DNA from: Zerene cesonia
Taxonomy: Eukaryota; Arthropoda; Insecta; Lepidoptera; Pieridae
DNA length: 64,000 nt
Reading direction: 5' to 3'
NCBI RefSeq assembly: GCF_012273895.1
Contig: NC_052127.1
Span: forward strand, 3,282,247 to 3,346,246
The notes beneath the pieces are model-generated. The model saw only the letters and a program-made list of their open reading frames with translations, was not told where the DNA came from and did not search any database. This document shows, in pieces, positions 24,194-34,810 of the stretch. The translations under genes were made by a program, and so were the position numbers. The first letter of the stretch is position 1; every line of letters starts with the position of its first letter.

Positions 24194-24360
24194 CCGAGGG
24201 GGTCGCGGAGGAATTCTAACAAGCATCCGTGGCCCCTTCACTTATGTGGCTCGACGGAACACAGTGGGGTTATAGTCGGTAGGAATCCGACATAACCCAC
24301 GACCTCTTCCCCGGGGGCCGTGGGTATCTAAGCAAGATTTCCCCACTATAAAAAAAAAAA
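24194..24360 (+). mobile_element. Short retroposon with 15-16-bp target-site duplication (copy 1)
   Basis: A 167-bp GC-rich insertion ends in an 11-12-nt poly(A) and is flanked by the perfect repeat AGGCCTGCGGAATGAT (24178-24193 and 24361-24376; the first A of the right copy may belong to the tail). The core at 24265-24293 resembles the element at 11957 and carries the stem-loop GTCGG/CCGAC with loop TAGGAAT. There is no coding potential. The perfect duplication and clean tail suggest a fairly recent insertion. The target repeat shares its last eight bases, GGAATGAT, with the other copy. Confidence 0.8.
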
Positions 24361-24551
24361 AGGCCTGCGGAATGATGAATGTTTATCGCTACAAAGTTCA
24401 CGAAATTTTATTTTTAATTGTTACGGTTTTTTAATATCTACCCTTTGGTAGATGTATTTTTAAAGTTCTAAATAAACATGTTACTTTTCACTACCTTTTA
24501 TATATTTATCTGAACAGAACCGCAAAGCGATAAACCAATAGATATATTTTA

Positions 24552-24747
24552 CTAGCAGTCCGCCCTGGCTTCGCCCGTGGTACATATATAGTCTATACCT
24601 TTCTCATACCTTCCTTCTACCTATACCTTCCTCAATAAAGGGGCTACCTAACACTGAAAGAATTTTTCAAAGTCAGACCAGCGGTTCCTGAGATCAGTGC
24701 GTTCAAACAAACAAACAAACTCTTCAGCTTTATAATATTAGTATAGA
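24552..24747 (-). mobile_element. Lep1-type Helitron (family C) with internal tandem
   Basis: CTAGCAGTCCGCCCTGGCTT at the 3' end and AACTCTTCAGCTTTATAATA with TTAGTATAGA at the 5' end. A local duplication of TATACCTTTC/TATACCTTCC near 24595-24635 makes it longer than its relatives. Confidence 0.8.
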
Positions 24748-25826
24748 CATTATCTCTGATATTATACTGATTCGTAAATTAAATTTTTTCTATGTAGATG
24801 TAGAGCTTAATGGCGAGTTCTTCTAATGAAATTCTATTATTTCTCGATTGTTTTACTATCCCTTAAGTCCAATAAACTAACTGAAATCCGTAACTCGTGC
24901 TTCGCGGACGATATCGTTAATTACTAGCAAATAATTAAAAACTTCAGTAGCAAGAGATTGCAAGCAAAACCGCTTGAAAGGAGAGAATTTATAAAGGAAT
25001 CATTTTAAAAGAGCATTCCTGGTTTTATGAGAAATGAGCATTTATTTATTCATTGGAGAGTTTATACTTAAGGTAGGTAAGGTCTTTTAATGCCTTTCAA
25101 ATATGTGGTCCATTGCAAAAACAGAAAAATGTGTGATAATAAACATTAGGATATATAATTCTAATTTGATAGTGCTCAAAACATAACATAAAATTTAATA
25201 CGATTGAAGTAAGTTGACTCCATTTCATATTTATTTTAACGATGAAAAATCATGCTTATAAAGGGCAGGCATTCTGATTTCATAGCATACTAATCTTAAT
25301 GCAATATAATAATTGAATAGTGATCTAGGTTTAGGTCATGTAGGTTCCCTTCAGTTACATATGCGACAGACAGGTGTATGGCTTTATAACTATTTCTGTT
25401 TATAATTTAAAGACAAAAATACATATTTCAATTGTTTTCATGTCCTTCTACAGTTAAATAAGCGTTAAACAAAACATGAAATTTTTTAAATCTTACAATT
25501 GAAATGCAATATAAAAAGTTAAATATTGTTACAGATTAAATTAAAAACAAAATTGCATTTGAACTAATCCTCCTTGGATTAAATTATTATCTAAATTCAG
25601 GTCGAACACTCGTTAGTGTCGCGGGGTCCATTAAATAGTAAATGCGAGAATGTAAATACGTACAAATCATAAGCAATTGCGATTTTGGTATTATAGCGTT
25701 TATTTTACTAGCTATAACGGTTGTATTCGCTTGATTGTTGCTAATGATTACATTTTTTTAGAATGATGACTGATGAAATATACTCTGTGAAAAAAAGAAT
25801 CTATGCTTATCGAACATTAACCTTTA
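24748..25826. other. No gene recognised
   Basis: AT-rich DNA between a Helitron and the hAT element; nothing identifiable. Confidence 0.6.
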
Positions 25827-25834
25827 GTATAAAA
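25827..25834 (+). repeat. hAT target-site duplication, left copy
   Basis: GTATAAAA directly precedes the left terminal inverted repeat of the hAT element. It is repeated perfectly at 27128-27135. Eight base pairs is the duplication length characteristic of hAT transposases. Confidence 0.9.
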
Positions 25835-25973
25835 TAGAGATGCCACGAATATTCGGCAACTATTCGGTATTCGGCCTATTCGGCCACTTTTAAGCTATTC
25901 GGTATTCGGCCGAATAATACGTACTATTCGGCCGAATACCGAATAGCAAATCAATGAAAAAAAGGAACATCAT

Positions 25974-26021
25974 ATTACTCAAAATTATCTATTTATTTCC
26001 AAATAGATAATTTTGAGTAAT
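25974..26021. repeat. Perfect 21-bp inverted repeat
   Basis: Two perfectly complementary 21-base arms (25974-25994 and 26001-26021) enclose the six-base loop ATTTCC. The hairpin lies inside the hAT element just beyond its left subterminal repeats, close to where the transposase 3' UTR would be. Confidence 0.9.
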
Positions 26022-26033
26022 AATATCAACTCT

Positions 26034-26207
26034 TTAGTAATTAAAATTGATCAGTGGTAAGTTGTGATGGATAAAAACAAGCTTTTCAGCATTTATTGGT
26101 AGCAAACGAATACGCTTTTCATCGTAAATGATACCAGCCTCAGAAAATAACCTCTCACTATACACGCTACTTCCAGGAGAAGAAAGAACGTTTGGAAAAT
26201 CCAAAAG
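26034..26207 (-). pseudogene. hAT transposase C-terminal dimerisation domain remnant
   Basis: The minus-strand frame encodes SSVYSERLFSEAG, then IIYDEKRIRLLPINAEKL and VFIHHNL. This is the classic hAT C-terminal dimerisation signature (S-x-x-S-E-R-x-F-S-x-A-G ... R-x-x-L-x-P-x-N-x-E-K-L-x-F-x-x-x-N-L). It is the natural continuation of the fragment at 26770-26900, separated from it by the segment bounded by inverted repeats. It is a remnant, not a gene. Confidence 0.88.
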
Positions 26208-26800
26208 TGCACGCCTCATAGCGGTTTTTAATTTTTACAAGAAAAAAATTAAAATAAAAAAAAGGCTCTTGAATTTTTCGCGCCATTGTCCACCCAGAAA
26301 TGGAAAAATAAGGTACTACATGCAAGTATTGTAAACGAGCCTTTTTGCGTATAACGTAGAAAAAAAATAGTTGATGAGATAGAAATATACATTCGATAAG
26401 TGGATTTTTGTTTTGTCAATTAAAATAAAATTACATTGAATTAGACCGTGATCTTCGAAAGGAAATAAATTTAGATGATACCGAAGCGTTTAAAAAAAAA
26501 AAAATCGATTAGTTTAGTTTTTCGCGAGTTATCGTGACCACGCCGGTTTACATACATACATACAAACGGACAGGCTTAGAATAATTTTTTTAAACATTTT
26601 TTTAGTTATTTACAAAGCAAAATAAGATTTAAAAATGTCATGAGTGTTGAAACTAGTGTTTTTTCTTGACAATTATGTATAAATATTATTCTACAAGTGT
26701 GATAGAAAATATTTACAGATACTTTTAGTTCAAAAAATCCCTTGATTTTCGTTAAGCGAGAGTAGAGCACTACCTCAACGCTCCGCTTATGAGGCGTGCA
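26208..26800. mobile_element. Segment bounded by inverted repeats inside the hAT element
   Basis: The ends are 17-18-bp inverted repeats, TGCACGCCTCATAGCGG at the left and its complement with one extra base at the right. The segment separates the two hAT transposase fragments, so it most likely inserted into the hAT copy. I see no transposase and no clear target-site duplication. The interior includes a 13-A run near 26492 and an ACAT-type repeat near 26552. It may be a small non-autonomous DNA transposon, or a foldback created by rearrangement. Confidence 0.55.
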
Positions 26801-26900
26801 ATACACTTTAGCAAATTTCGAAAGGTTTGGGTATTGTTTTTCGTTTGCTAACCACCACTTGTAAGGATCGGCCTTCCTATCTAGGCGACTATCCTTAACG
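26770..26900 (-). pseudogene. hAT transposase fragment, upstream of C-terminal domain
   Basis: The minus-strand reading contains DPYKWWLANEKQYPNLSKFA, followed by KVYC. This matches the D-P-x-x-W-W-x-x-N-E-x-x-(Y/F)-P-x-L motif that precedes the hAT C-terminal dimerisation segment. The open frame runs on at both ends into non-homologous DNA (the terminal repeat region upstream, the inner inserted segment downstream), so only about 30-40 residues are real transposase. The reading is cut at the inverted repeat ending at 26800. Confidence 0.8.
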
Positions 26901-27127
26901 TGATTTACTCGCAATTGAATTGAAACAAATAGCCATCGATGATCGATCTCCTGCCGCGCCAATGAGGAAAACAGGTTTTTACTTGTCTTATTCCAGCGAA
27001 CGCGCCCCCGACAAGCATGCATTTCGCGCCGAATATTCGGCGGCCGAATATTCGGCGCTTCGGCCGACAGCGTTGCCGAATATTCGGTATTCGGTATTCG
27101 GCCAATCAACTATTCGTGGCATCTCTA

Positions 27128-27135
27128 GTATAAAA
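27128..27135 (+). repeat. hAT target-site duplication, right copy
   Basis: A perfect second copy of GTATAAAA lies immediately after the right terminal inverted repeat. Confidence 0.9.
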
Positions 27136-27456
27136 CGAAACAAACGTTGAAGTGTCGAATATAAATACACTTTTTTTAAAATACAAATACCACAGATGAC
27201 TAAACAGTTTCTACATCTGTAATCAATACTGTGCGCCGTTTTTATTTCTAAAAATCAGTAGTACGTATATTTATTTCATATGAGATACTACTATAATATT
27301 TTTAAATCGGTACCTATAAAGAATGGATACAATTATTACAAAAATTGGTTTTTTACAAGTATTATAATATATAATATTGCAAAAGACAATGTTTATGATA
27401 TTGTAATTTATAAGGACCTACGCTATAAATATCACACTATCATGGTATATTACACT

Positions 27457-27664
27457 TCACACTAATATTATAAATGTGAAATTTGCATATTTGTCTGTCA
27501 ATCACACTGAAACTAATGAACGGATATTTATAAAATTTGGTATACAGACAGGATGTGAGCTGACTTGAGCCATAGAATACTTTTAATACCGATTAAATGA
27601 TGCCTTGCGATAAAACAAGAATCTTGATATGATCCAGGCGGAGCCGAGACGAGTGTAGGTATAG
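27457..27664 (+). mobile_element. Family F Helitron, 3' end decayed
   Basis: TCACACTAATATTATAAATG start and ACCGATTAAATGATGCC core. The 3' part GATCCAGGCGGAGCCGAGAC is recognisable, but CTAG is not present. Confidence 0.68.
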
Positions 27665-27863
27665 TGAGTTAATATGATTTGGTATAGGGTCTTCATTCGC
27701 TTCTATTTGCGACCACACGCAGTCCAAAGGGAGCGAACACGCTCAAGCTTGGCCCAATTAATATTACATCAACTAATCCAACTTTATATAGACGTGAGCC
27801 AGGTGTTTTAGTTTTATTACCTGTCTTGATTATGTGGGTATACCTACATTTTATATATTATTA

Positions 27864-28085
27864 GTAGCCTTCCGCCCGCGGTTTTACCCGCGTAGTCAAA
27901 GGAGAATGTAATCCCCGGAACTACATTTTCCATTGAGCCGCATAGATTCCGCTTTCGTGGGATTTGCGGGATAAACACTATCCAATATTCTTTTTTTGCG
28001 TATTAAACAAAATAAATTTTATCCAATTCGGTTCAACATTCGGTTCATTTAGGAGTAGAGAAGAAACAAACAGACAGAGTTATAA
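27864..28085 (-). mobile_element. Helitron-like repeat (family B)
   Basis: GTAGCCTTCCGCCCGCGGTT (CTAG mutated), GGATTTGCGGGATAAACACT and AAACAAACAGACAGAGTTAT define the same order as the split element at 15896. Confidence 0.65.
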
Positions 28086-28535
28086 GAGAACAAAAATCAG
28101 TTGAATTGTGACCCTCCTATGTTTCTGCAACCGTAAGTTAATAGGTAAGTAACAATAAACCTAACTGCAATTTTGACTTGCTTATGTTATTAGAACAAGT
28201 CATATAAAAAACACGTTTTTACTCAATTATTTCATGATAAGAGAGTTGTGACACCTGTCATTACGAAGAAATTACCCCTATTTCAATTACCTCTAATGTA
28301 CTCTTATGGGAACTAAGAAGTGTCAAAAACCATAGACAACCCCTGGGTACTAAGTAAGAATATATCTTCCTTATCTTGAATTGGACATTATTATAGCCTA
28401 TTATAAAATAACCTTAACTTCCTCTGTGGAGGTATATCTATTAATATCTACGTCATATTTGACATGATTTACAATCAGTATAAGATATTTTAATGTCTAA
28501 CTAGCTTTCCGGTCACTGCTGAAAAATTTCATAAC

Positions 28536-28720
28536 CATCATCAGCCCATATATGTTCAAACTGCTGGGACACAGGCCTCCAATGAGGGTTCAAGCCATAA
28601 TCCACCACGCTGGCCAAGTGCGGTTTGACAGATGTCACGTGTCGACGAACTTTTGATTCTTCGACACGCCGGTTCCTTCACGATGTTTTCCTTTTACCGT
28701 TTCGTACTGAAACACTTTGC
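28536..28720 (-). mobile_element. tRNA-derived SINE, 5'-truncated
   Basis: It matches the 3' half of the SINE at 6990 (ATCATCAGCCCA tail, GGCCATAATCCACC-like block, CACGATGTTTTCC). It stops before the tRNA-like head, which is the usual result of incomplete reverse transcription. Confidence 0.75.
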
Positions 28721-28763
28721 CCATCCAATTCCCTCATAATTGTAAAACAAACACTATCACACC

Positions 28764-29074
28764 TATACAGGGTGTCTCAGATATAATCATACTAATGATT
28801 ACGTATAGATAAGTAGATTTTGAATGCAATTTATTATCCGTTAAATGTATTCTTAAAACTCTGCGTATACTCATTTACGTTTATGAATATGATTTCATAG
28901 ATATACCGCATTTACTGTGCAGTTTGTGCCGGGCGCGCGAATGGTATAAATACAGTTTATGAAATAATCATTTTTTTTACCAAATGATACAATCGTTTAA
29001 GCTGTTTATACTTTAAGAGCAACTGAAAAACTATTTGTTCCATTGATCATATCAAGTAGGGGACACCCTGTATA
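28764..29074. mobile_element. Candidate MITE with TATACAGGGTGTC inverted ends
   Basis: A 311-bp segment begins TATACAGGGTGTC and ends with its exact complement GACACCCTGTATA. No ORF. TA at both borders could be the target duplication, as in Tc1/mariner-derived elements, but the palindromic TATA makes the border ambiguous. Superfamily not assigned. Confidence 0.55.
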
Positions 29075-30082
29075 CGTGTAAATAGGTTTTTAACATTATT
29101 GCATATTTTATGGTATGGAAGAGCGTACACACGAAAGGGGAAAGTTTCATATTGAGGCTGTGTCACCTATTTTATTAGCTATGTAAAAAGTTTATTTCGT
29201 ATTTTTACCGTATCTGAAACAGCTATTTCGCTTCTTATATGATTTGTAAAGGTATTGCGATAATAAAGCTACTCAATCCAATTGATTAAGAGAAAAAATG
29301 CAGTATTATAAGCAATGGTTTAGTTCAATCACAGATAATATAATGCTATAGGTTATATCATCAAATGCCTAGAAAATGTTTTTACTTATTCACTGAATAT
29401 CCACATTGTTGTCATATTTAAAACTATTTTCTTATGATTGTGATGTGAATATCGAATTTTATACATAGGAAATACAAAATACGATATGCAAATTCTAATA
29501 CAAGAAGCACGCTTCCCTTGACAAGCTAATGTCCCAGTGGTCTATATGTCTATATAACAAATGGAATAAAAATCTACGAGTGGCCAAAATGTTTAAAATA
29601 TTATTTCTTGATTTATACTAATATTAAAAGCCTATATAACAAGACTATTATATATTATAGGCTTTATTCGTGACCTATATTAGTGACATTATAAATATTT
29701 TTCTATACTAATAAGAGAAAGCCGAACAGTAACTATGTTTATTTGAACAATTAATTCGAGGAACTTACCGGAACGATTTTATAAACAAAAACGCTCACAG
29801 CACGCCCTCGCTAGAGTTAAAGTCTGCTGAAACTACGAGAATCATAACATTTCTATTTCAAACAGAAAGGAAGCGTTCAAAGGCTTGTAATAAAGTCCAT
29901 GAGAATAAAACATGTAAACTATAGTATACAGTCTTTTGAAGAAGGCTCTCGTGGGAAATTATACTCAACAGCTGTACTTCTGCCATGCCCCGTAAACAAC
30001 TGCTTACTGTTAATGCTTGCACTATTGTAAGCTCAGTTTTATGAACGAATTTATATTTGAAATAAAATAGCTTACCTACGTT
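29075..30082. other. No gene recognised
   Basis: A frame at 29858-30235 (minus) is mainly retroposon sequence read in a fortuitous frame. Confidence 0.55.
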
Positions 30083-30408
30083 TATTGTGGTAGTCGAGCA
30101 CGCTTCGGCACGAATTGGGCCAGCTCGTACTGGGGAAGTACCACACCCCCACAGAAAACCGGCGTGAAATAGTGGTATGCCACTGTGTTTCGTACGGTGA
30201 GTGGGGGAGCCGGAGGCCCGTTTCCTTTTCCTCACCCGTCCCAGTCCATTCCATCTTTCCAGTCTTTAATCCTTTCCTTTTCCTTTATCCCACAAAAGCG
30301 GGCAGCGCATTCGTAAAGGCACTACCTTTGCGAATGTTCATGGGTGGTGGTGATCGCTTACCATCAGGCGAAACATCAGTTGCTCGCTATGACATTAAAA
30401 AAAAAAAA
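30083..30408 (+). mobile_element. Poly(A) retroposon, full-length
   Basis: The well-preserved copy starts at TTGTGGTAGTCGAGC and contains the inverted pair GTAAAGGCACTACCTTTGCGAATG before the CATCAGGCG block. It ends GCTATGACATT plus a long A run. A short ACGTTT appears at both borders (30077 and after the A run) and may be a target-site duplication, but it is short. Confidence 0.82.
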
Positions 30409-30438
30409 CGTTTTGTTTGTTAATTCCTACCCTATGTA

Positions 30439-30595
30439 CTAGCGTGTTAGCGACTTCGTACGTGGTACGTGTTTAGCCTGTAGCACTCACGGTGGAAGGG
30501 TTTTTGAAATTTGTTTAGTAGTTCCTGAGATATACCCGCTACAACGTCACAAACTCACAAATTTGAAAACATAACCCCTTACAATATTAGTATTT
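30439..30595 (-). mobile_element. Helitron (family C-like)
   Basis: CTAGCGTGTTAGCGACTTCG with TACGTGGTACG at the 3' end, AGTAGTTCCTGAGATA in the body, then ACAACGTCACAAACTCACAA and AATATTAGTAT. A fragment of the same sub-family (AACGTCACAAACTCACAAAT) lies at 14420-14475. Confidence 0.65.
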
Positions 30596-33500
30596 ATAAT
30601 AAACAAGGAATAGAAAGATAAGATATTCTCCATATCCACCCCAAACAATCTCTTTCTTTAAAGAATCTTGTATACACATTTTTAACTAATTAGTTTGAAA
30701 TAAAATAAACTCCAACAACGCTGTCAAATTGTTAAAATATATAATTTATTTCAGAATAATAATAATACCAAATAACTGTCCTATGGTGTTAGGTTAGGCG
30801 ATAATATTCCATGGGTTTTCATCCTCCATTTATTCACGGATAGTAATATTATGTTTCTAACTAATTGCCCTGTAAAATTTAAACCATCCGTGTATTACAA
30901 AGTGAAACAATCTATTCAAATATCAATTTATATTCTTCGTAAGTACACATGTGGCAACATCACATATTCCATAAAAAAGTACGTAAGAGATTGGATTTTC
31001 ATATTAAAATATGTAACACGTGGCGAGGCTCATTTGTTTTATATCGACAACGCCCGTTTTTCGTGCAATTTAAAAAATGGGCTTTATAAAGTCTTGTGTA
31101 TACTTGATGTGTATTTTTATTATAATCTACGCACTAAAGCAGTAATAAAGGATTATCTGTGCATTGTATGTACAAAGTAAGAGACAGACAAGAAATAAAA
31201 TATAAACGTGCGTCTGTTTGTATCTACCACTTTATTACAGACAATGTATCGTAATCTCAACATTAATTTAAAATCCATTAATGTCCTCAAATATGTAATC
31301 TAAATCTCACAAATGCAGTAACATAAAGACAAACAATAACAATGGATATTGATTTCAGATCGCTCGGGAATCGAAGGTATGACCGGTCGTTCATCAGGGC
31401 GGCTTACACGCTTAGAGGGCTTACACTGAAAAATGACTGAAGCAGCATCTCAACTTTTCTAAGCCACTATTGATGTCAGAGAAATGGATGCGGCAATATA
31501 TTTTAGAATATGTTATTATAAATTAAATTCCATTGAAATGACGCTTAGCAGGTCATGTTAGATTTAAATAAATACACATATAGCCAGTTTCCTTCCATAC
31601 TTAAATGATATATTAGTTTCTTGTAGAATTAACACATCTATCTATTACGAAAGGTGAAGCTAATAAGAGCGTGTTAATATAAATCTAACTGTTAAATTTT
31701 AATCATATGTTCCATAATTAAACCGTTGCCTACAGATGTATCTCAAACAATCGAGAATAGATTTGTAATAAAAGCAAATGCATAAGCAATAATAATGCAC
31801 TGGCGCCTCCGCCATTCCCACATCGCTTCATTCCCCGTGGTCACGATACCGATGTGCCATGTCGTATTGCACCATTTGTTGCACATGTGTTGCAATAAAT
31901 TTCACTCAAACGAGTACTTGTTGCTCCACGCAGCTTTCGTAACGAAGCTTTATGACGATTATTGGTTAAAATATAGCTGTGCTGGGTGAAAGGATTTTCT
32001 ATAATGGTCCAGTTGGTGACGCTAGTCTCTAGCTAGTCTTAGTAATGTTGAGAATTGACAGAAATTGGGTTAGATATGTGAGCTCAGTTTGATCCGGGAT
32101 AAAGAAAAATAATGATAGCCTATGCCTCTCGGGAATAATGTAGATTATGGTTAACGAATTTTTATCATCGATTCTTTGATAGGTCAAAAAATCTGCGGAT
32201 AATAAATTGAAAATTCAATTCAATGCTAATCTGAACTGAAACTCCGACGTTTCGATTTTTAAAGTTCAAAGTCCATTGTACGACTGTTGACTGTACTGTT
32301 TTCATAGATAGTGATATATTATATACATATTAATGAATAATAACATAAAATTCATGAATTACAATAGAGAAAACGGTTTCATAATACAAAACTTTCAGAA
32401 CCGACTTTTCACCCGCATGCTTGATGCATACAAGTTGAAAACTGCATAAAAGCAACTACAACTTTGAGCTGCCGAGATTAAAGGAGCGAAATAAAGAGTT
32501 TTCGAATTTTTAAGCTGTTTATTTGTGTTTTCACATTTTTTGCTAATTTACTCTGATGTTGCTTTTTCGTAAGTGCATATTTCAACATCACTGTTTATGT
32601 TTAAATATCAAATTTGTATAAAATATGATTTAGCATAATTATTTAGTAATTTATTGTTTTAAATGATTGAAGAATCCATCTATAGTAGATTTTGAAACCA
32701 TTTGTCAGATTTTTTAGCACACACAACACATTTATAAATTAGCATTAAGACGTGTCATAAAATACGACTCAATGACGCCTACACTATGAACAATACATAT
32801 CTTCTTGCTTAACATTTTCAAAAATAATTATTAAATTTACATTACAAAATATCACTTCTACTCTTTGTAGATAATACCTTGCCAATGGAAATAACTAAAC
32901 TCCAAGATTAATTAAAACTAGCTCCTAATCACTGGCCAGTGTAACATAGATAACGCTTCTCATAACCCTCCCACAATGCCTGCTGCAGTTTCTATTCATC
33001 ACATACGGTCATAGTCACACGCTTCGTGGTCAGTGATATTGAGACAATCAGCTTTAAGCTAGTCACACTTATAAGCCTTTGTATATCTAGTACTCTATAT
33101 CTACTAGAGTATATCTAGCTTATTCTAGTTTTATCACGTCATTACTCACGGTCATTGTTCTGTTTCATTTTTGTAAGATAATTTATAATGTAGGTGACAT
33201 TATAAATTATATAATTATAATATTTTGGGCACAATGATAAATGCCGTAAATTTGCCAATTAAAATCGGTCCAATCGTAAAAAGGAAAATCCTGTACAAAC
33301 GGATAGACAGAAACTTCACTTTGTTTCTTTTTACTTTTTTTTCTTACACCTACATTTTAGTTGGAATTGGGCAAAGATTATCACTATCATGAGACGGCTT
33401 TTTTAAACGACTCTTTCAAAAACAGCAGTTCTCAATTCAAGTGTCCCTTCTATGTGTTATTTGGTAACTCCTTAGGTTTTTTAACGATTGACATGATATT

Positions 33501-34579
33501 TTTTGTGTGTGATGGGAAATTGTTGTCACTTGGTTACAATTTTTCTTCCTCCCAAGGACTTGGGTACTCTTTTTTGTAGGAAACAATTATCTAGCGACTG
33601 CTCAAAATCTCATGTACAAAAGGAAATTACTTTTTTAATTATAAACTTCGTTCTTCATTGTAAATAATACTAAAGGAACAGTTTTAAAGGAGTAATCAAA
33701 TTATGCACTAACTCATGGAAAACTCTATATAAGTGAGTCTGAACTAGTTTTGTATTACGACTACAGTTTAAATTAGTAAGGTTGCTTCATTTCTTGGTAC
33801 GTTAGTAAAAATCGATTGAGGAATGAATATAATAAAATTGATATCCATTGTTGCTTTAAGCAATGATACGATGAACGTATAAATATAGCTAAAACTACAG
33901 CAGACATTCATTAAAAGCTAGCAACGAAATAGAAATAAATTACTGAAGAAAATTAAAAACTAGCTTTTCTTTTGCATATTTCATAGCAGATATAAATATT
34001 TAAAATACACAGATAGTGTGGCAATTTTAATTACATATAAGTAGAATATTACATAATCTGTATTACATATATAGATAACTTATCAGTTACATAATTAAGT
34101 AAAATGATCACGTTGATAATATGATTGTAGCATAACGCATAAACCTAATAAATTAACTAATAATAACTTCATAAATAATTATTGTTTTATTTGTTCTATG
34201 CAAGAATTTTCGATAAGAAATTATCCCAACCTGGCCAGCATTATTCTCTACATTTCTTGTAGAATACAAACAAATAGTTTTCTTTTTTTGCAGACGGCCA
34301 ATAGAACCTTATAAGTACTTAATACCTCAGATATTTGCTGTAATATCACGTTAACATTGTCGTTTGCCTTTACGTCGTCATTTCGCACGTAATTTCCTTA
34401 TGGAATCGTTTTTATTCGGCGTAAAAGTAATAGACGAGACAAATATTTGAGTCGTAAAATATTGGGACATGAAATAAATTGTTTTGCTACAAATTTGGGT
34501 CGTAGATATTGACGCTGGTGGATCTATGTGAGCCGTGAAAATGAAAGTGTTTCACTCCTTGTCCATTATTTATCGATAA
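30596..34579. other. Longest element-poor stretch; no gene recognised
   Basis: About 4 kb with few recognisable elements. GATCCGGGATAAAG...ATAGCCTATGCC at 32090-32130 is a Helitron-like scrap. Frames at 30851-31180 (109 residues) and 33361-33579 (72 residues) start with ATG but show no domain. A host regulatory function is possible but cannot be shown from the sequence. Confidence 0.45.
33178..33210. repeat. Perfect 14-bp inverted repeat
   Basis: ATAATTTATAATGT and its exact complement are separated by AGGTG. AT-rich, so the occurrence by chance in such DNA is not negligible. Confidence 0.7.
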
Positions 34580-34810
34580 AAACAATATATTTGAAAGTAA
34601 CTCTGTCTGTCTTTGCACCTTAACTATTGAATTGATATTTATGAAATTTGGTATGGAGGTTGTTTGAGACCCGAGAAATGACATAGGATAGGTTATATCT
34701 TGAAAATCTCATGGAAACGGTAACTACGTATATAGAGGATATATAGAGGATATACCCTAGACTGTTTATATTTTTTTAACTGCGCTAGCAGAGCCGCAGG
34801 CGGTAAGCTA
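34580..34810 (+). mobile_element. Helitron-like repeat (family B)
   Basis: It contains GAAAGTAACTCTGTCTGTCT near the start, AAATTTGGTATGGAGG in the body and GCAGAGCCGCAGGCGGTAAG with CTACT at the end (CTAG decayed). A short tandem TATATAGAGGA occurs near 34728. Confidence 0.65.

Larger units (their letters stand above)
25835..27127 (-). mobile_element. hAT-superfamily DNA transposon, non-functional copy
   Basis: This 1293-bp element is bounded by a perfect 17-bp terminal inverted repeat (TAGAGATGCCACGAATA at the left, its complement at the right) and an 8-bp duplication GTATAAAA on both sides. Subterminal regions at both ends are full of ATTCGG/CCGAAT motifs, as is common in hAT elements with short transposase-binding repeats. 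Transposase remnants lie on the minus strand. Most of an autonomous hAT gene (usually 1.5-2 kb of coding sequence with a BED zinc finger and RNase-H fold) is missing, so this copy cannot make transposase. A further segment bounded by inverted repeats interrupts it at 26208-26800. Confidence 0.93.

Noticed and set aside
29858..30235. 125-residue minus-strand frame with RKRKRASGSPTH
   Set aside because: That peptide is antisense poly(A) retroposon sequence and recurs wherever the family occurs (also near 11773, 42997 and 52429).
30851..31180. 109-residue plus-strand frame
   Set aside because: No motif, no supporting splice or promoter context, and strongly AT-driven amino-acid content.
33178..33210. 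Hairpin as a transcription terminator or regulatory RNA
   Set aside because: Eukaryotic context and very AT-rich arms; a chance palindrome cannot be excluded, so it is listed only as a repeat.
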